DNA of 64,000 nucleotides from Bradyrhizobium sp. AZCC 1693 (GCF_036924745.1 NZ_JAZHSD010000001.1:7377001-7441000), one strand, 5' to 3'. Shown: positions 52,444-61,099, counted from the stretch's first letter. Notes: a model not told the origin generated them from the sequence alone. Program-made: numbers and translations.

Positions 52444-54321
52444 ATGTCTATTGACGGCGTTAACGGCAGGACATCCTATATCGGGACCTCGATCCTCAAT
52501 ATCCGCGCGCAACTCGATAATCTGACGCAGCAACTCGCCAGCGGCCGGGTCTCGACGACCTATGCGGGGCAGGGCGCCAATCGCGGCTTTGCGCTTAGCT
52601 TGCGCGCCCAGGTCAGCGGTCTCGATTCCTATGCGGACACCGCGAAGAACGTCAATATCAGGCTCAACGTCGTCAACCTTGCGCTGCAGGGCTTGGCCGA
52701 CATCGGCACGTCGGTGAAGAGCGCGGCCAGTACGTCGACCATCGTGCTCAACAACAACGGTCAAACCTCCGGCCAGATCACGGCGCAGGCGGCGTTCTCG
52801 AATGCGGTGTCGCTGCTCAACAGCCAGACCGGCGACCGCTATCTGTTTTCCGGACGCACCACCGACACATCAGCGACAGTGCCGGCCGACGTCATGCTCG
52901 ACGGCATAGGAACCCAGGCCGGGTTGAAGCAACTGATCAACGAACGGCGTCAGGCCGATCAGGGCGTCAGCAACATGGGGCATCTGACGGTCTCGTCGCC
53001 GCCGTTGACGACCACCGTGACCAGCCTCGCCGAAGACGGTTCATCGTTCGGCTTGAAGCTTGGCTCGATCAGTTCGTCGCTGACGGGAGCGACCGTGACA
53101 CAGCCGGCCGGTGTGCCGCCGGCCGTCACCGTCGATCTCGGCGCCGTCAATCCGAACGATGGCGACAAGGTCACGTTCAACTTCAACCTGCCCGACGGCA
53201 CCACCGAGTCGATCGCGCTGACCGCGACGACCAAGAATCCGCCGCCGACAGGCTCGTTTCTGATCGGCGTCGACACGGTTGCGACCACCGCGAACCTGCA
53301 GGCCACATTGACGTCTTCGATCCAGACGCTGGGCGACACGTCGCTGGTGGCGGCATCCGCGATCGCGGCATCAGACAATTTCTTCAATCCGTCCGCCACC
53401 GTCACGGGGGCTGCGGTCAACAATCAGGCCGCGGTGCCGGCGCCGATCACCGGCGCTACGTTGCTTTCGGGCCTTGCGGGAACGGATTCGCTGGCCGCGA
53501 GCTTTGCGGCGGGCGATACCATTACGGTGAACGGCACGCCGATCACCTTCGTCGCATCGGGTGCGACCGGCAACCAGCTCAACATCACCGACAGCGTGCA
53601 GACCCTGCTGGCAAAGATCGATTCGATCAGCGGAACCGGTACGCCGTCGACCGTCACCGGCGGCGTGATCGCGCTGCACGGCGGTGACGGCGCCAGCCTG
53701 ACGGTTTCCAGTTCGAACACGGCCGCGTTCGCGGCACTGGGCTTCAGCGCTCCGGCGAGTGCAAATCCGGCGCCGTTGCGTGTCAACGGTCCGCCGTTTG
53801 CCACCGCCACCAATCTGATCGGCGGCACGTCCGCCAACACCGTCTCGTGGTACACCGGCGAAGTCGGTACCGATCCGCCGCGGGGCACCGCGATCGCACG
53901 CATCGACCAGTCGATCACGGTGCAATATGGCGCGCGCGCCAACGAGCAGGCGTTGCGCTATCAGTTGCAGAACATCGCGGTGTATTCCGCGGTCACGACC
54001 AATGCCAATAATCCGAACTCGAAGGCGCAGGTGAACGCGCTGCAGCAGCGGATTTCGGCAAACCTGGCGCCGCAGACCGGCCAGCAATCGATTCAGGACA
54101 TGCAGGCGGAGTTCGCCGGCGCACAGAACGCCATCAAGGCCTCGACCGACCGCCAGACCCAACTCAAGGGAATGGCGCAGACCATGCTTGACCAGATCGA
54201 GGGCATTAACCAGGACGAGGTCGCGACCAAGATCCTGGCGCTGCAGACGAGCCTGCAGGCCTCGTATCAAACCACGTCGATGCTCTACCAGACCACGCTG
54301 ACCAAGTTCCTGCCGGTCTGA
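52444..54321 (+). CDS. flgL: Flagellar hook-filament junction protein FlgL (flagellin family, large form)
   Basis: The 625-residue protein has flagellin-type termini: 'TSYIGTSILNIRAQLDNLTQQLASGRVSTTYAGQ' and 'LALQTSLQASYQTTSMLYQTTLTKFLPV'. It is about twice the size of enteric FlgL. A first expansion lies at about 120-320. A domain at 328-440 ('GDTITVNGTPITFVASGATGN', 'NTAAFAALGF') is homologous to the insert in FlgE and the repeated domain of the flagellin. It ends the flgEKL operon before a shared terminator. Confidence 0.92.
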   Translation: MSIDGVNGRTSYIGTSILNIRAQLDNLTQQLASGRVSTTYAGQGANRGFALSLRAQVSGLDSYADTAKNVNIRLNVVNLALQGLADIGTSVKSAASTSTIVLNNNGQTSGQITAQAAFSNAVSLLNSQTGDRYLFSGRTTDTSATVPADVMLDGIGTQAGLKQLINERRQADQGVSNMGHLTVSSPPLTTTVTSLAEDGSSFGLKLGSISSSLTGATVTQPAGVPPAVTVDLGAVNPNDGDKVTFNFNLPDGTTESIALTATTKNPPPTGSFLIGVDTVATTANLQATLTSSIQTLGDTSLVAASAIAASDNFFNPSATVTGAAVNNQAAVPAPITGATLLSGLAGTDSLAASFAAGDTITVNGTPITFVASGATGNQLNITDSVQTLLAKIDSISGTGTPSTVTGGVIALHGGDGASLTVSSSNTAAFAALGFSAPASANPAPLRVNGPPFATATNLIGGTSANTVSWYTGEVGTDPPRGTAIARIDQSITVQYGARANEQALRYQLQNIAVYSAVTTNANNPNSKAQVNALQQRISANLAPQTGQQSIQDMQAEFAGAQNAIKASTDRQTQLKGMAQTMLDQIEGINQDEVATKILALQTSLQASYQTTSMLYQTTLTKFLPV

Positions 54322-54344
54322 CGAACGCTTGTCTGCTCAGAAAT

Positions 54345-54373
54345 GAAAAGGCCTCCTTGCGGAGGCCTTTTTC
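54345..54373. terminator. Bidirectional terminator between flgL and flbT
   Basis: AAAAGGCCTCC and GGAGGCCTTTTT pair around the loop TTGC, giving A-tract and T-tract on the two sides. It therefore works for flgL (plus) and for flbT (minus). Confidence 0.92.
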
Positions 54374-54394
54374 GTTCAGGCGAGGTGGTGGTGG

Positions 54395-54823
54395 TTATGC
54401 AGACTTTCGGTCGGGCTCATTGGACGCCTGAAGCTTTCGGGCGCTCTCGAGAATCTGCTCCTCATGGCCGATCAATTTCTTCGATTCCTTCAGCGCGTGA
54501 TAGAGATCGCCGTTCAGAATGTAGTTGTTGATCCCTTCGATGAAGGGCCATGCGCTCGGCATCGCGGTCAGGATGTCGCGCACGAGGCTGAAATAGGTCG
54601 GATGGTGCGCCATCGGATCCGGTGACAGGTACATGAGCTGCACGGCGAGATAGACCAGCTTGGCCGGCGTGTCGGCGCTCTCGGGTGTGAGGATATCCTT
54701 CTCACGCAGGATCGGAATCCTGTCACCGTCGATCAGCAGTCTGGCGCGTTGATCGGTATTGGTGACCACGCAGGCGCCGATAATGATTCGCTCGTGCGGT
54801 TTGAGCTCGACTTTCAAGGCCAT
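54395..54823 (-). CDS. flbT: Flagellar regulatory protein FlbT
   Basis: A 142-residue FlbT. In Caulobacter it binds the 5' leader of flagellin mRNA and represses translation until the hook is finished. The family core is 'VELKPHERIIIGACVVTNTDQRARLLIDGDRIPILREKDIL' in parts, followed by 'LYLAVQLMYLSPDPM'-like and 'INNYILNGDLYHALKESKKLI'. GGAGA lies 8 bases before ATG 54823; the longer frame to 55039 is leader sequence. It is divergent from the flagellin gene. Confidence 0.94.
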   Translation of the reverse strand: MALKVELKPHERIIIGACVVTNTDQRARLLIDGDRIPILREKDILTPESADTPAKLVYLAVQLMYLSPDPMAHHPTYFSLVRDILTAMPSAWPFIEGINNYILNGDLYHALKESKKLIGHEEQILESARKLQASNEPDRKSA

Positions 54824-54896
54824 GCCTGTTCTCCGTTTGACGCTTTTCGCGTTGTCGATTGCCCGCCGGCAGATTCGGCATCCTTCCCGATGATGG

Positions 54897-55004
54897 TTAA
54901 CCAATGGTGAACATGCGATTAGTGCCCGTCTGGCGGAGCTTTTTCGCTGGCGATCCGTAGGAATACGGAGTGGATTCGGACGCGTCGAATTAATTTCAAA
55001 TTCA
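54897..55004. promoter_or_regulatory. Divergent flbT/flagellin promoter region with two near-CtrA boxes
   Basis: The 311-base gap contains TTAACCAATGGTGAA at 54897-54911 (TTAA-N7-TGAA) and TTAATTTCAAATTCA at 54990-55004 (TTAA-N7-TTCA). Each is one base away from the CtrA consensus. No sigma-54 element was found here. A leader of about 100 bases precedes the flagellin ATG, a plausible FlbT target. Confidence 0.35.
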
Positions 55005-55134
55005 TCGTCTTTGCGAGCGACTTGCCCGACCAAATTCATTTTTTCTTAGAGACTTGCTTTCAGAGTGAGCCGTCGCCTGATCGAGAGGTCGGGAAAGTGG
55101 CTCGTTTTAATTTCACACCAGAAAGGTATGAAAG

Positions 55135-57384
55135 ATGTCCGGTATTGTTCTTTCGGCTTCGGTTCGCCAGAACCTTCTCTCGCTGCAGTCGACCGCCGAT
55201 CTGCTCGCCACCACGCAGAACCGCCTTGCCACCGGCAAGAAGGTCAACACGGCCCTCGATAACCCGACCAACTACTTCACCGCGCAGTCGCTCGACGCGC
55301 GCGCCGGTGACATCAACAATTTGCTCGACGGCATCGGCAACGGCGTGCAGGTGCTGCAGCAGGCCAACAACGGCATCACCTCGCTGCAGAAGCTGGTCGA
55401 CACCGCGAAGTCGATCGCCAACCAGGCGCTGCAGAGCGCGGTCGGCTACTCCACCAAGTCGAACGTCTCCACCACGATCACCGGTGCGACGGCTGCCGAC
55501 CTGCGCGGCACCACGAGCTACACCAGCGCGACCGCGAGCAGCAACGTGCTCTACACCGGTGCGGCCGGCGGCGCGACGGCGGCTGCAAGCACCACCAAGC
55601 TCGGCGGCGTTTCTGGCGCTGCCACCGGCACGGCGGTGAACGACAACGCGGCGGCTGCCATCACGACCGGCACGCTGATCTATGGCGCTACCGCTGCGTT
55701 GACCACGCAGGCCGCCACCAAGTTCGTTGACGGTGACGTGCTCACCGTGAACGGCAAGACCATCACCTTCACGTCAGCCGCGACCCCAGCCGCTGCGGCG
55801 GTTCCGGCCGGTTCGGGCGTGAGCGGCAACGTCGTCAACGACGGCAGCGGCAACTCGAAGGTCTACCTGAACGCGGCCACCACGGTGGGCGACGTGCTTC
55901 AGGCGATCGATCTTGCCAGCGGCGTCCGGTCCGCCGTGAACGCCAGCGGCGCCGCGACGGTCACCAGCCCTGCCTCGGGCCAGACGGCTTCGTCGATCAC
56001 TGCCGGTGCGGTCAAGCTGCAGAGTTCGACCGGTGCCGATCTCTCGGTCAGCGGCAAGGCTGACATTCTCAACGCGCTCGGCCTCACGCCGGCGACCGGC
56101 TCGGGCACGGCCACCATCGAGGCGACCCGCACGACCGACACCAACACGCTCGGCTCGCTGCTGCAGACCGGTTCGTCGCTCTATGTCAATGGCCACACCA
56201 TCAACTTCGCCGCCGGCGCTACCCCGGCTGCGGCGAATGTCCCGACTGGCTCGGGCGTGAGCGGCAACGTCGTCACCGACGGCAACGGAAACTCGACCGT
56301 TTACATCCAGTCCGCCACGATTGCCGACCTGCTCAAGGCCGTCGACCTGGCGACCGGCGTGCAGACCGCCACGAACGCGAGCGGCGCGGCCACTGTGGCC
56401 ACCGCTTCCGGTCAGGTCGCCTCGTCGATCGCCAGCAACGGCACGCTGAAGATCTCGACCGGCACCAGCCAGGATCTGGCGATCACCGGCACCGGCAACG
56501 CGCTGAGCGCGCTTGGTCTTGGCGGCAACACCGGCACCGACAATGCGTTCACGGCGGCCCGCACTTCCGCCGCCGGCGGCATCAACGGCAAGACCTTGAC
56601 CTTCTCCTCCTTCAATAGCGGCACGGCGGTCAACGTCACCTTCGGCGACGGCACCAACGGCACGGTCAAGACCCTCGATCAGTTGAACAAGGCGCTGCAG
56701 GCCAACAACCTGATCGCCACGCTCGACTCTGCGGGCAAGCTCACGATCTCGGCGGCTAACGACTATGCGTCGTCGACGCTCGGGTCATCGGTCTCCGGTG
56801 GCGCGATCGGCGGTACGGTGACGGCTGTGCTGTCCTTCACCAACGCGGTGGCTCCTGTCGCCGATGCGCAGGCCCAGAACACCCGCGCCACTTTGGTGAA
56901 CCAGTTCAACGGCATCCTGGCCCAGATCACCACCACCGCGCAGGACGCGTCGTTCAACGGCATCAACCTGCTCAGCGGCGATCAGCTCAAGCTGACGTTC
57001 AACGAAACCGGCAAGTCGACCCTGAACATCACCGGCGTCAACTTTGATGCCGCCGGTCTCGGCCTGGCGAACCTGACCAGCGGCGTCGACTTCATCGACA
57101 ACGCCGCCACCAACAGGGTTTTTGCCGACCTGAGCAGCGCCTCGACCCAGCTGCGCACGCAGGCTTCTACCCTCGGTTCGAACCTGTCGATCGTGCAGAT
57201 CCGTCAGGACTTCTCGAAGAACCTGATCAACGTGCTGCAGACCGGCTCGTCGAACCTGACGCTGGCCGACACCAACGAGGAAGCGGCGAACAGCCAGGCG
57301 CTGTCGACCCGCCAGTCGATCGCGGTGTCCGCGCTGGCGCTGGCCAACCAGAGCCAGCAGAGCGTGCTGCAGCTCCTGCGCTAA
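55135..57384 (+). CDS. Flagellin, large form with repeated variable domain
   Basis: A 749-residue flagellin with canonical D0/D1 ends: 'IVLSASVRQNLLSLQSTADLLATTQNRLATGKKVNTALDNPTNYFTAQSL' in parts and 'STRQSIAVSALALANQSQQSVLQLLR'. The central region has two long homologous blocks centred near residues 202 and 349 (period about 147 residues; 'VLTVNGKTITFTS' and 'LYVNGHTINFAAG', each followed by 'GSGVSGNVV.DG.GNS'). A third, weaker one lies near 480-560 ('INGKTLTFSS'). I believe this is the DUF1522 domain known from Bradyrhizobium flagellins. Size and style fit the thick subpolar filament. AAAGG is 8 bases before ATG 55135. Confidence 0.94.
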   Translation: MSGIVLSASVRQNLLSLQSTADLLATTQNRLATGKKVNTALDNPTNYFTAQSLDARAGDINNLLDGIGNGVQVLQQANNGITSLQKLVDTAKSIANQALQSAVGYSTKSNVSTTITGATAADLRGTTSYTSATASSNVLYTGAAGGATAAASTTKLGGVSGAATGTAVNDNAAAAITTGTLIYGATAALTTQAATKFVDGDVLTVNGKTITFTSAATPAAAAVPAGSGVSGNVVNDGSGNSKVYLNAATTVGDVLQAIDLASGVRSAVNASGAATVTSPASGQTASSITAGAVKLQSSTGADLSVSGKADILNALGLTPATGSGTATIEATRTTDTNTLGSLLQTGSSLYVNGHTINFAAGATPAAANVPTGSGVSGNVVTDGNGNSTVYIQSATIADLLKAVDLATGVQTATNASGAATVATASGQVASSIASNGTLKISTGTSQDLAITGTGNALSALGLGGNTGTDNAFTAARTSAAGGINGKTLTFSSFNSGTAVNVTFGDGTNGTVKTLDQLNKALQANNLIATLDSAGKLTISAANDYASSTLGSSVSGGAIGGTVTAVLSFTNAVAPVADAQAQNTRATLVNQFNGILAQITTTAQDASFNGINLLSGDQLKLTFNETGKSTLNITGVNFDAAGLGLANLTSGVDFIDNAATNRVFADLSSASTQLRTQASTLGSNLSIVQIRQDFSKNLINVLQTGSSNLTLADTNEEAANSQALSTRQSIAVSALALANQSQQSVLQLLR

Positions 57385-57411
57385 GCGGGACGCTAACGTC
57401 AACGATCAAGG

Positions 57412-57440
57412 CGGCGGGGGAAACCCCGCCGTTTTCTTTT
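57412..57440 (+). terminator. Terminator after the flagellin gene
   Basis: CGGCGGGG and CCCCGCCG form a perfect 8-bp stem with a GAAA loop followed by TTTTCTTTT. Confidence 0.92.
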
Positions 57441-57482
57441 CGGGCAAAAATTTCTTCCAGCTCGAGGAGGAAAAACGTCGGC

Positions 57483-57542
57483 ATGAAGAAAAGCACCGAA
57501 GCGAAGAATTTGGGTTTCGATCTTAATTCCATCAGAACGTGA
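57483..57542 (+). CDS. Possible 19-residue small ORF behind the flagellin
   Basis: AGGAGG at 57465-57470 is followed after 12 bases by ATG and 19 codons (KKSTEAKNLGFDLNSIRT). The RBS is the best in this 316-base gap, but the spacing is long and no family is known. The remainder of the gap to 57700 shows no other feature. Confidence 0.22.
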   Translation: MKKSTEAKNLGFDLNSIRT

Positions 57543-57700
57543 TGGGCGGCATGCTGACGCAAATATGGATTTTTTTGCCGGACTGCCGACACAATCGGTA
57601 ACGCTTGCTAACCATATTTAAAGGCGCAACCTGTATGAAAGTTAGGCAGTTTTCCTGAAGTCCCGCGGTCCTGCAAAACCGCTCCCATCGAGGTTCGTGA

Positions 57701-58066
57701 ATGTCTAATGCAGCCCAGGCCTACGCGCGTACATCTCAAACGACGACGTCTCCCCGTGAAATCGAAGCGCAGGCGCTGCTGAAGGCCGCACGGCAACTGC
57801 AGGAAGTCCAGTCCAACTGGAACGGTCCCGACACAGCGATGCACAATGCGTTGCTCTTCAATCGCCGGCTCTGGTCGATCTTCATGAGCGCCGTGGAGAC
57901 GAATGAAAATCCTCAACCGATGGAAGTCCGGCAGAACATTGCCAACATCGGCGTGTTCGTGATGAAACAAACCGTCGACATGCAGTTGAATCCGGATCCG
58001 GCCAAGCTGAAGTCGCTGATCGACATCAATTGCAATCTCGCCGCCGGCCTTTCGGGTCGCGGCTAA
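57701..58066 (+). CDS. flaF: Flagellar biosynthesis regulator FlaF
   Basis: A 121-residue FlaF. In Caulobacter it counteracts FlbT, permits flagellin translation and acts as a secretion chaperone. Family features are 'AYARTSQTTTSPREIEAQALLKAARQLQ', 'NALLFNRRLWSIF' and 'PMEVRQNIANIGVFVMKQT'. It lies downstream of the flagellin gene, with flbT on its other side, an arrangement that keeps the regulatory pair around its target. The RBS GAGG lies a few bases before ATG 57701. Confidence 0.94.
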   Translation: MSNAAQAYARTSQTTTSPREIEAQALLKAARQLQEVQSNWNGPDTAMHNALLFNRRLWSIFMSAVETNENPQPMEVRQNIANIGVFVMKQTVDMQLNPDPAKLKSLIDINCNLAAGLSGRG

Positions 58067-58089
58067 CCTGTTCGACCGAGTGTGCCGAG

Positions 58090-58455
58090 ATGGCTGACCT
58101 CTGGAGCATCATATCGGCCAACTACAAGACGGTGGGATTGACCGTTCCGTCCAAGACCCCGTACGTCGCGGTCGATCCCAAGCTCTATGAAGGCACCTGG
58201 ACCGGGAAATATCCCGACAACAAGACGTTCAAGTTCACGATCTCGAACGTCACAGGCTTTCGCGCCAAGGTGCAGTACCAGAGCGGCGGCACCAACAAAT
58301 TCCAGGAAGTTCTGATCAAGGACCTTTCGTTCCGGATCGGCGACACCAAGTTCACGCTATCCGCCCTTGGGAAAGCGGAGATCAAGAACGTCGTCACCGA
58401 TCCGTCGAGCGGCCAGACCTATCTCGACCAGGCCTACGCAACACGCTCCAGCTAA
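58090..58455 (+). CDS. Conserved-looking protein of unknown function in the flagellar locus (121 aa)
   Basis: I do not recognise the family. The product is soluble and beta-rich: 'YEGTWTGKYPDNKTFKFTISNVTGFRAKVQYQSGG', then 'VLIKDLSFRIGDTKFTLSALGKAEIKNVVTD'. The pattern resembles small lipocalin- or ferredoxin-like folds. It starts 23 bases after flaF on the same strand, probably in one operon. Codon use is like that of its neighbours. There is no signal peptide. It may be a chaperone or filament accessory protein, but this is only context. Confidence 0.75.
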   Translation: MADLWSIISANYKTVGLTVPSKTPYVAVDPKLYEGTWTGKYPDNKTFKFTISNVTGFRAKVQYQSGGTNKFQEVLIKDLSFRIGDTKFTLSALGKAEIKNVVTDPSSGQTYLDQAYATRSS

Positions 58456-58468
58456 TTCTGCCCGCTTA

Positions 58469-58849
58469 TTAAGCCTTGCGATCGGTGGCGCGAAGCCGCG
58501 TGGGGGCGTCCTTGGTCAAATCGAGCGTGTGGAAATAAGCCCGCCGGCGCAGCACGGCTTCCTCGGGAAACTGCTTCACCACCTGGCTCGTCCTGGTATC
58601 GATGACCTGATAGACGACGGCGCGGGCGTCGCGGTCGATCACCACCTGGTTTGACGTCGAGGCATTCGAAATGGAGACGCGGACCGCCGCGGAATCGGTG
58701 CTGGCGCGCGCGCTCGAGTCCACCGCCGCGACGCTCTGGCTCGCCGGCAGTTCGGTCGCGACCGCATGTTGTGCCGCCTCGCTCACGTGCTGAACGATCG
58801 GCGCGGCAACCGGTGCCCCCACCGGTTTAATGTTGAAATCTGTACTCAT
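58469..58849 (-). CDS. FlaG-like flagellar protein
   Basis: A 126-residue protein with a disordered N-terminus. Its C-terminal segment 'SNQVVIDRDARAVVYQVIDTRTSQVVKQFPEEAVLRRRAYF' has the FlaG pattern (Asp, 'V..V.D..T..VV.Q.P.E..L'). FlaG influences filament length in other bacteria. It converges on the flaF operon, 13 bases from its stop. Assignment rests on the short motif and on context. Confidence 0.65.
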   Translation of the reverse strand: MSTDFNIKPVGAPVAAPIVQHVSEAAQHAVATELPASQSVAAVDSSARASTDSAAVRVSISNASTSNQVVIDRDARAVVYQVIDTRTSQVVKQFPEEAVLRRRAYFHTLDLTKDAPTRLRATDRKA

Positions 58850-59007
58850 GGCAGCCTCCAGGCTTGCTGCGAGTCAAATCCCAACCCCTCGTGGAAACAA
58901 TATAGCTCTACACCTCTCAACGCGGTGTTAGGGAATACGCTCAATTCCGCGCTGATGCGGGCGTGCAAATTTAGTGAAAATTGTAGAGATCCGAAGACCG
59001 CGGTTGC

Positions 59008-59511
59008 TTACAACGAGCGGCTGACCGAGAGCGGGGTGATGTTGCGCGGTCCCGGCACGGCGCGTTGTCCCGAAGCCGTGTAGGTGTTCGGAATGTTCTT
59101 GCGCTGGATCTCGGCGTTGACGCCGCGGACGATGCCTTCGGACACCGCGTGCGCCGTCGCAAGGACGGTGAGGTTGATCTGCAGCATCGCGCGGAAGGTG
59201 TCGTGATGGCGGCGCAGCGTAGTCAGCAATTCCGGCGACACCTGCGCCAGGTATTTTTGGGCATTCTTCAGGTTCTCGACTGCGACCATGTAGCGGCGCG
59301 ACAGCTCGCCCTTCTGGTTTTCCAGCCGCATCGCCTCGCGCACATTGCCGGCGCGAACCAGTTCGGTTTCACGTTCGATGATGCCGAGCAGGGCGCTCAT
59401 CACGTCCATCAGATCTTCCGCGAGCTTGCGTGCTTCCGCCGGCGTGGAGATCGCTCTTGCTGGTGCGGATGTTGGTGAGGGGACGGGGCTGCCCTGAGGA
59501 CGCTGATTCAT
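59008..59511 (-). CDS. FlgN-family flagellar chaperone
   Basis: A 167-residue, mostly helical protein with 'ARKLAEDLMDVMSALLGIIERETELVRAGNVREAMRLENQKGELSRRYMVAVENL' in parts. This is the FlgN-type helical hairpin that binds FlgK and FlgL before export. The N-terminus is Pro/Ser-rich. It follows the cheL/flgJ gene by 19 bases, so flgI, cheL/flgJ and flgN form one operon. Confidence 0.8.
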   Translation of the reverse strand: MNQRPQGSPVPSPTSAPARAISTPAEARKLAEDLMDVMSALLGIIERETELVRAGNVREAMRLENQKGELSRRYMVAVENLKNAQKYLAQVSPELLTTLRRHHDTFRAMLQINLTVLATAHAVSEGIVRGVNAEIQRKNIPNTYTASGQRAVPGPRNITPLSVSRSL

Positions 59512-59530
59512 GTCGGGTTTTCCTTTTGGA

Positions 59531-59887
59531 TCAGCCGGCGCGGTTGGCTTGCTGCAGGATCAAGGTGCGGAAGACGTCGTTGGAAATGCCGATGCCGCCG
59601 GACTTGGCGAAGGATTTCGAATATTCGTCCGTCAGCATCGAGCGCCAGACGCCGGTGCCGGTCGTGTCGCCGAACGGCCCATCGCCTTTGACGCCGGTGG
59701 TCATCTGCGAAAACATCGAGTTGAGGAACATCGCCTCGAACTCCTGGGCCTTGGCGCGGGTCTTTTTCTGCGCCTCGGGTGAAATCTTTTTCATCGCATC
59801 GGCAAGCTGCGGATCGTTGCGGCCGTTGATCAGCGAAATCTTCTTCTTCGAGTATGCGCCAATGCCGTTGATAAGGCTCGTGTCCAT
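59531..59887 (-). CDS. Rod-binding protein, FlgJ N-terminal domain (CheL-like)
   Basis: A 118-residue protein equal to the rod-capping domain of FlgJ without the muramidase domain, as in Caulobacter CheL. The core is 'AQEFEAMFLNSMFSQMTTGVKGDGPFGDTTGTGVWRSMLTDEYSKSFAKSGGIGISNDVFRTL' in parts. It starts at ATG 59887, overlapping the flgI stop (TGATG), which couples translation. GAGGTGA upstream serves as RBS. Without a muramidase domain, another enzyme must open the peptidoglycan. Confidence 0.9.
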   Translation of the reverse strand: MDTSLINGIGAYSKKKISLINGRNDPQLADAMKKISPEAQKKTRAKAQEFEAMFLNSMFSQMTTGVKGDGPFGDTTGTGVWRSMLTDEYSKSFAKSGGIGISNDVFRTLILQQANRAG

Positions 59888-61011
59888 CACATCACCTCGA
59901 TGTCGGCCTGGATCGCACCGGCGGCCTTGATCGCCTGCAGTATGCCGATCAGGTCGCGCGGGCCGATGCCGAGACCGTTGAGGCCGTCGACGAGCTGCTG
60001 CAGCGAGACGCCGTCCTTCACGACCGCGAATTTCTTGCCGTCTTCGGAAACGCTGACCCCCGTGCGCGGCGTCACCACGGTGCGGCCGCGCGACAGCGGA
60101 TTGGGCTGGCTCACTTGCGGGCTTTCCGAAATCGTCACGGTGAGATTGCCCTGCGCCACCGCCACGGTCGCCACGCGAACGTCGCGGCCCATCACGATGA
60201 TGCCCGAGCGCTCATCGATCACGATCTTGGCGGCAAGATCCGGGTCGACCTGCAATTGCTCGATCTCGGTCAGGAAGGCCACCACGTTGCCCTTGAATTC
60301 GGCGGGGATCGCGAGCTGCACCGTGGAGGGATCGATCGGCTCGGCCGTCTTGACACCGAGGAAATCGTTGACGGCCGCCGCGATCCGCTTGGCGGTCGTG
60401 AAATCGGCGTTGCGCAGCGCCAGCCGGACATTGGGCAGGCGATTGAGCGCGAATTCGATCTCGCGCTCGATGATGGCGCCGTTGGCGATGCGGCCGACGG
60501 TCGGCACGCCGCGGGTGATCTTGGCGGCCTCGCCTTCGGCCTGGAAGCCGGAGATCGCCAGCGAGCCCTGGGCGACCGCATAGACGTTGCCGTCGGCGCC
60601 GAGCAGGGGAGTGACGAGCAGGGTGCCGCCCTGCAGGTTCTTGGCGTCGCCGAGCGCGGATACCGTGACGTCCATCCGCGTGCCCTGGGTACCGAAGGCC
60701 GGCAAATTGCCGGTGACCATGACGGCGGCGACGTTGCCGGTGCGGATGGTGGCGCCGCGGATGTTGACGCCCATGCGTTCCAGCATCGCCTGCAGCGATT
60801 GCTTGGTGAAGGGGATGTTGTTCAGCGTGTCGCCGGTGCCGTTGAGGCCGACCACGAGGCCGTAGCCGATCAACTGGTTCTGCCGCACGCCTTCGATGTT
60901 GGCGAGATCCTTGATCCGCGACGTCGCGCCCGCGGGCGACGACGCTAACGCCAGCGCCAGCAGCGCGGCGCAGGCCATCCAAATCAGTCCTGCCGAACGG
61001 ATGCCGGGCAT
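59887..61011 (-). CDS. flgI: Flagellar P-ring protein FlgI
   Basis: A 374-residue periplasmic P-ring protein with signal peptide (cleavage near SPAGA). Family blocks are 'RIKDLANIEGVRQNQLIGYGLVVGLNGTGD', 'SLQAMLERMGVN', 'NVAAVMVTG' and 'ERSGIIVMGRDVRV', ending 'GIGPRDLIGILQAIKAAGAIQADIEVM' (each shown in part). It forms the bushing in the peptidoglycan layer. It is the first gene of the flgI-cheL/flgJ-flgN operon and diverges from fliX, the arrangement known from Caulobacter. Confidence 0.96.
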   Translation of the reverse strand: MPGIRSAGLIWMACAALLALALASSPAGATSRIKDLANIEGVRQNQLIGYGLVVGLNGTGDTLNNIPFTKQSLQAMLERMGVNIRGATIRTGNVAAVMVTGNLPAFGTQGTRMDVTVSALGDAKNLQGGTLLVTPLLGADGNVYAVAQGSLAISGFQAEGEAAKITRGVPTVGRIANGAIIEREIEFALNRLPNVRLALRNADFTTAKRIAAAVNDFLGVKTAEPIDPSTVQLAIPAEFKGNVVAFLTEIEQLQVDPDLAAKIVIDERSGIIVMGRDVRVATVAVAQGNLTVTISESPQVSQPNPLSRGRTVVTPRTGVSVSEDGKKFAVVKDGVSLQQLVDGLNGLGIGPRDLIGILQAIKAAGAIQADIEVM

Positions 61012-61081
61012 CCTGTGCTCCCCTCGAGGTCTTCCACCGGACCGCTTGCGCCACTCCCATGACGGCGGTCCGGCATTAACT

Positions 61082-61099
61082 ATGCGAGGGTCATGCCAC
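61082..61099 (-). promoter_or_regulatory. Weak sigma-54-like element upstream of flgI
   Basis: On the minus strand GTGGCATGACCCTCGCAT has the -24 GG and -12 GC at the correct spacing but departs from TGGCAC and TTGC by one base each. It lies about 75 bases before the flgI ATG. It may be the flgI operon promoter. Confidence 0.3.
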
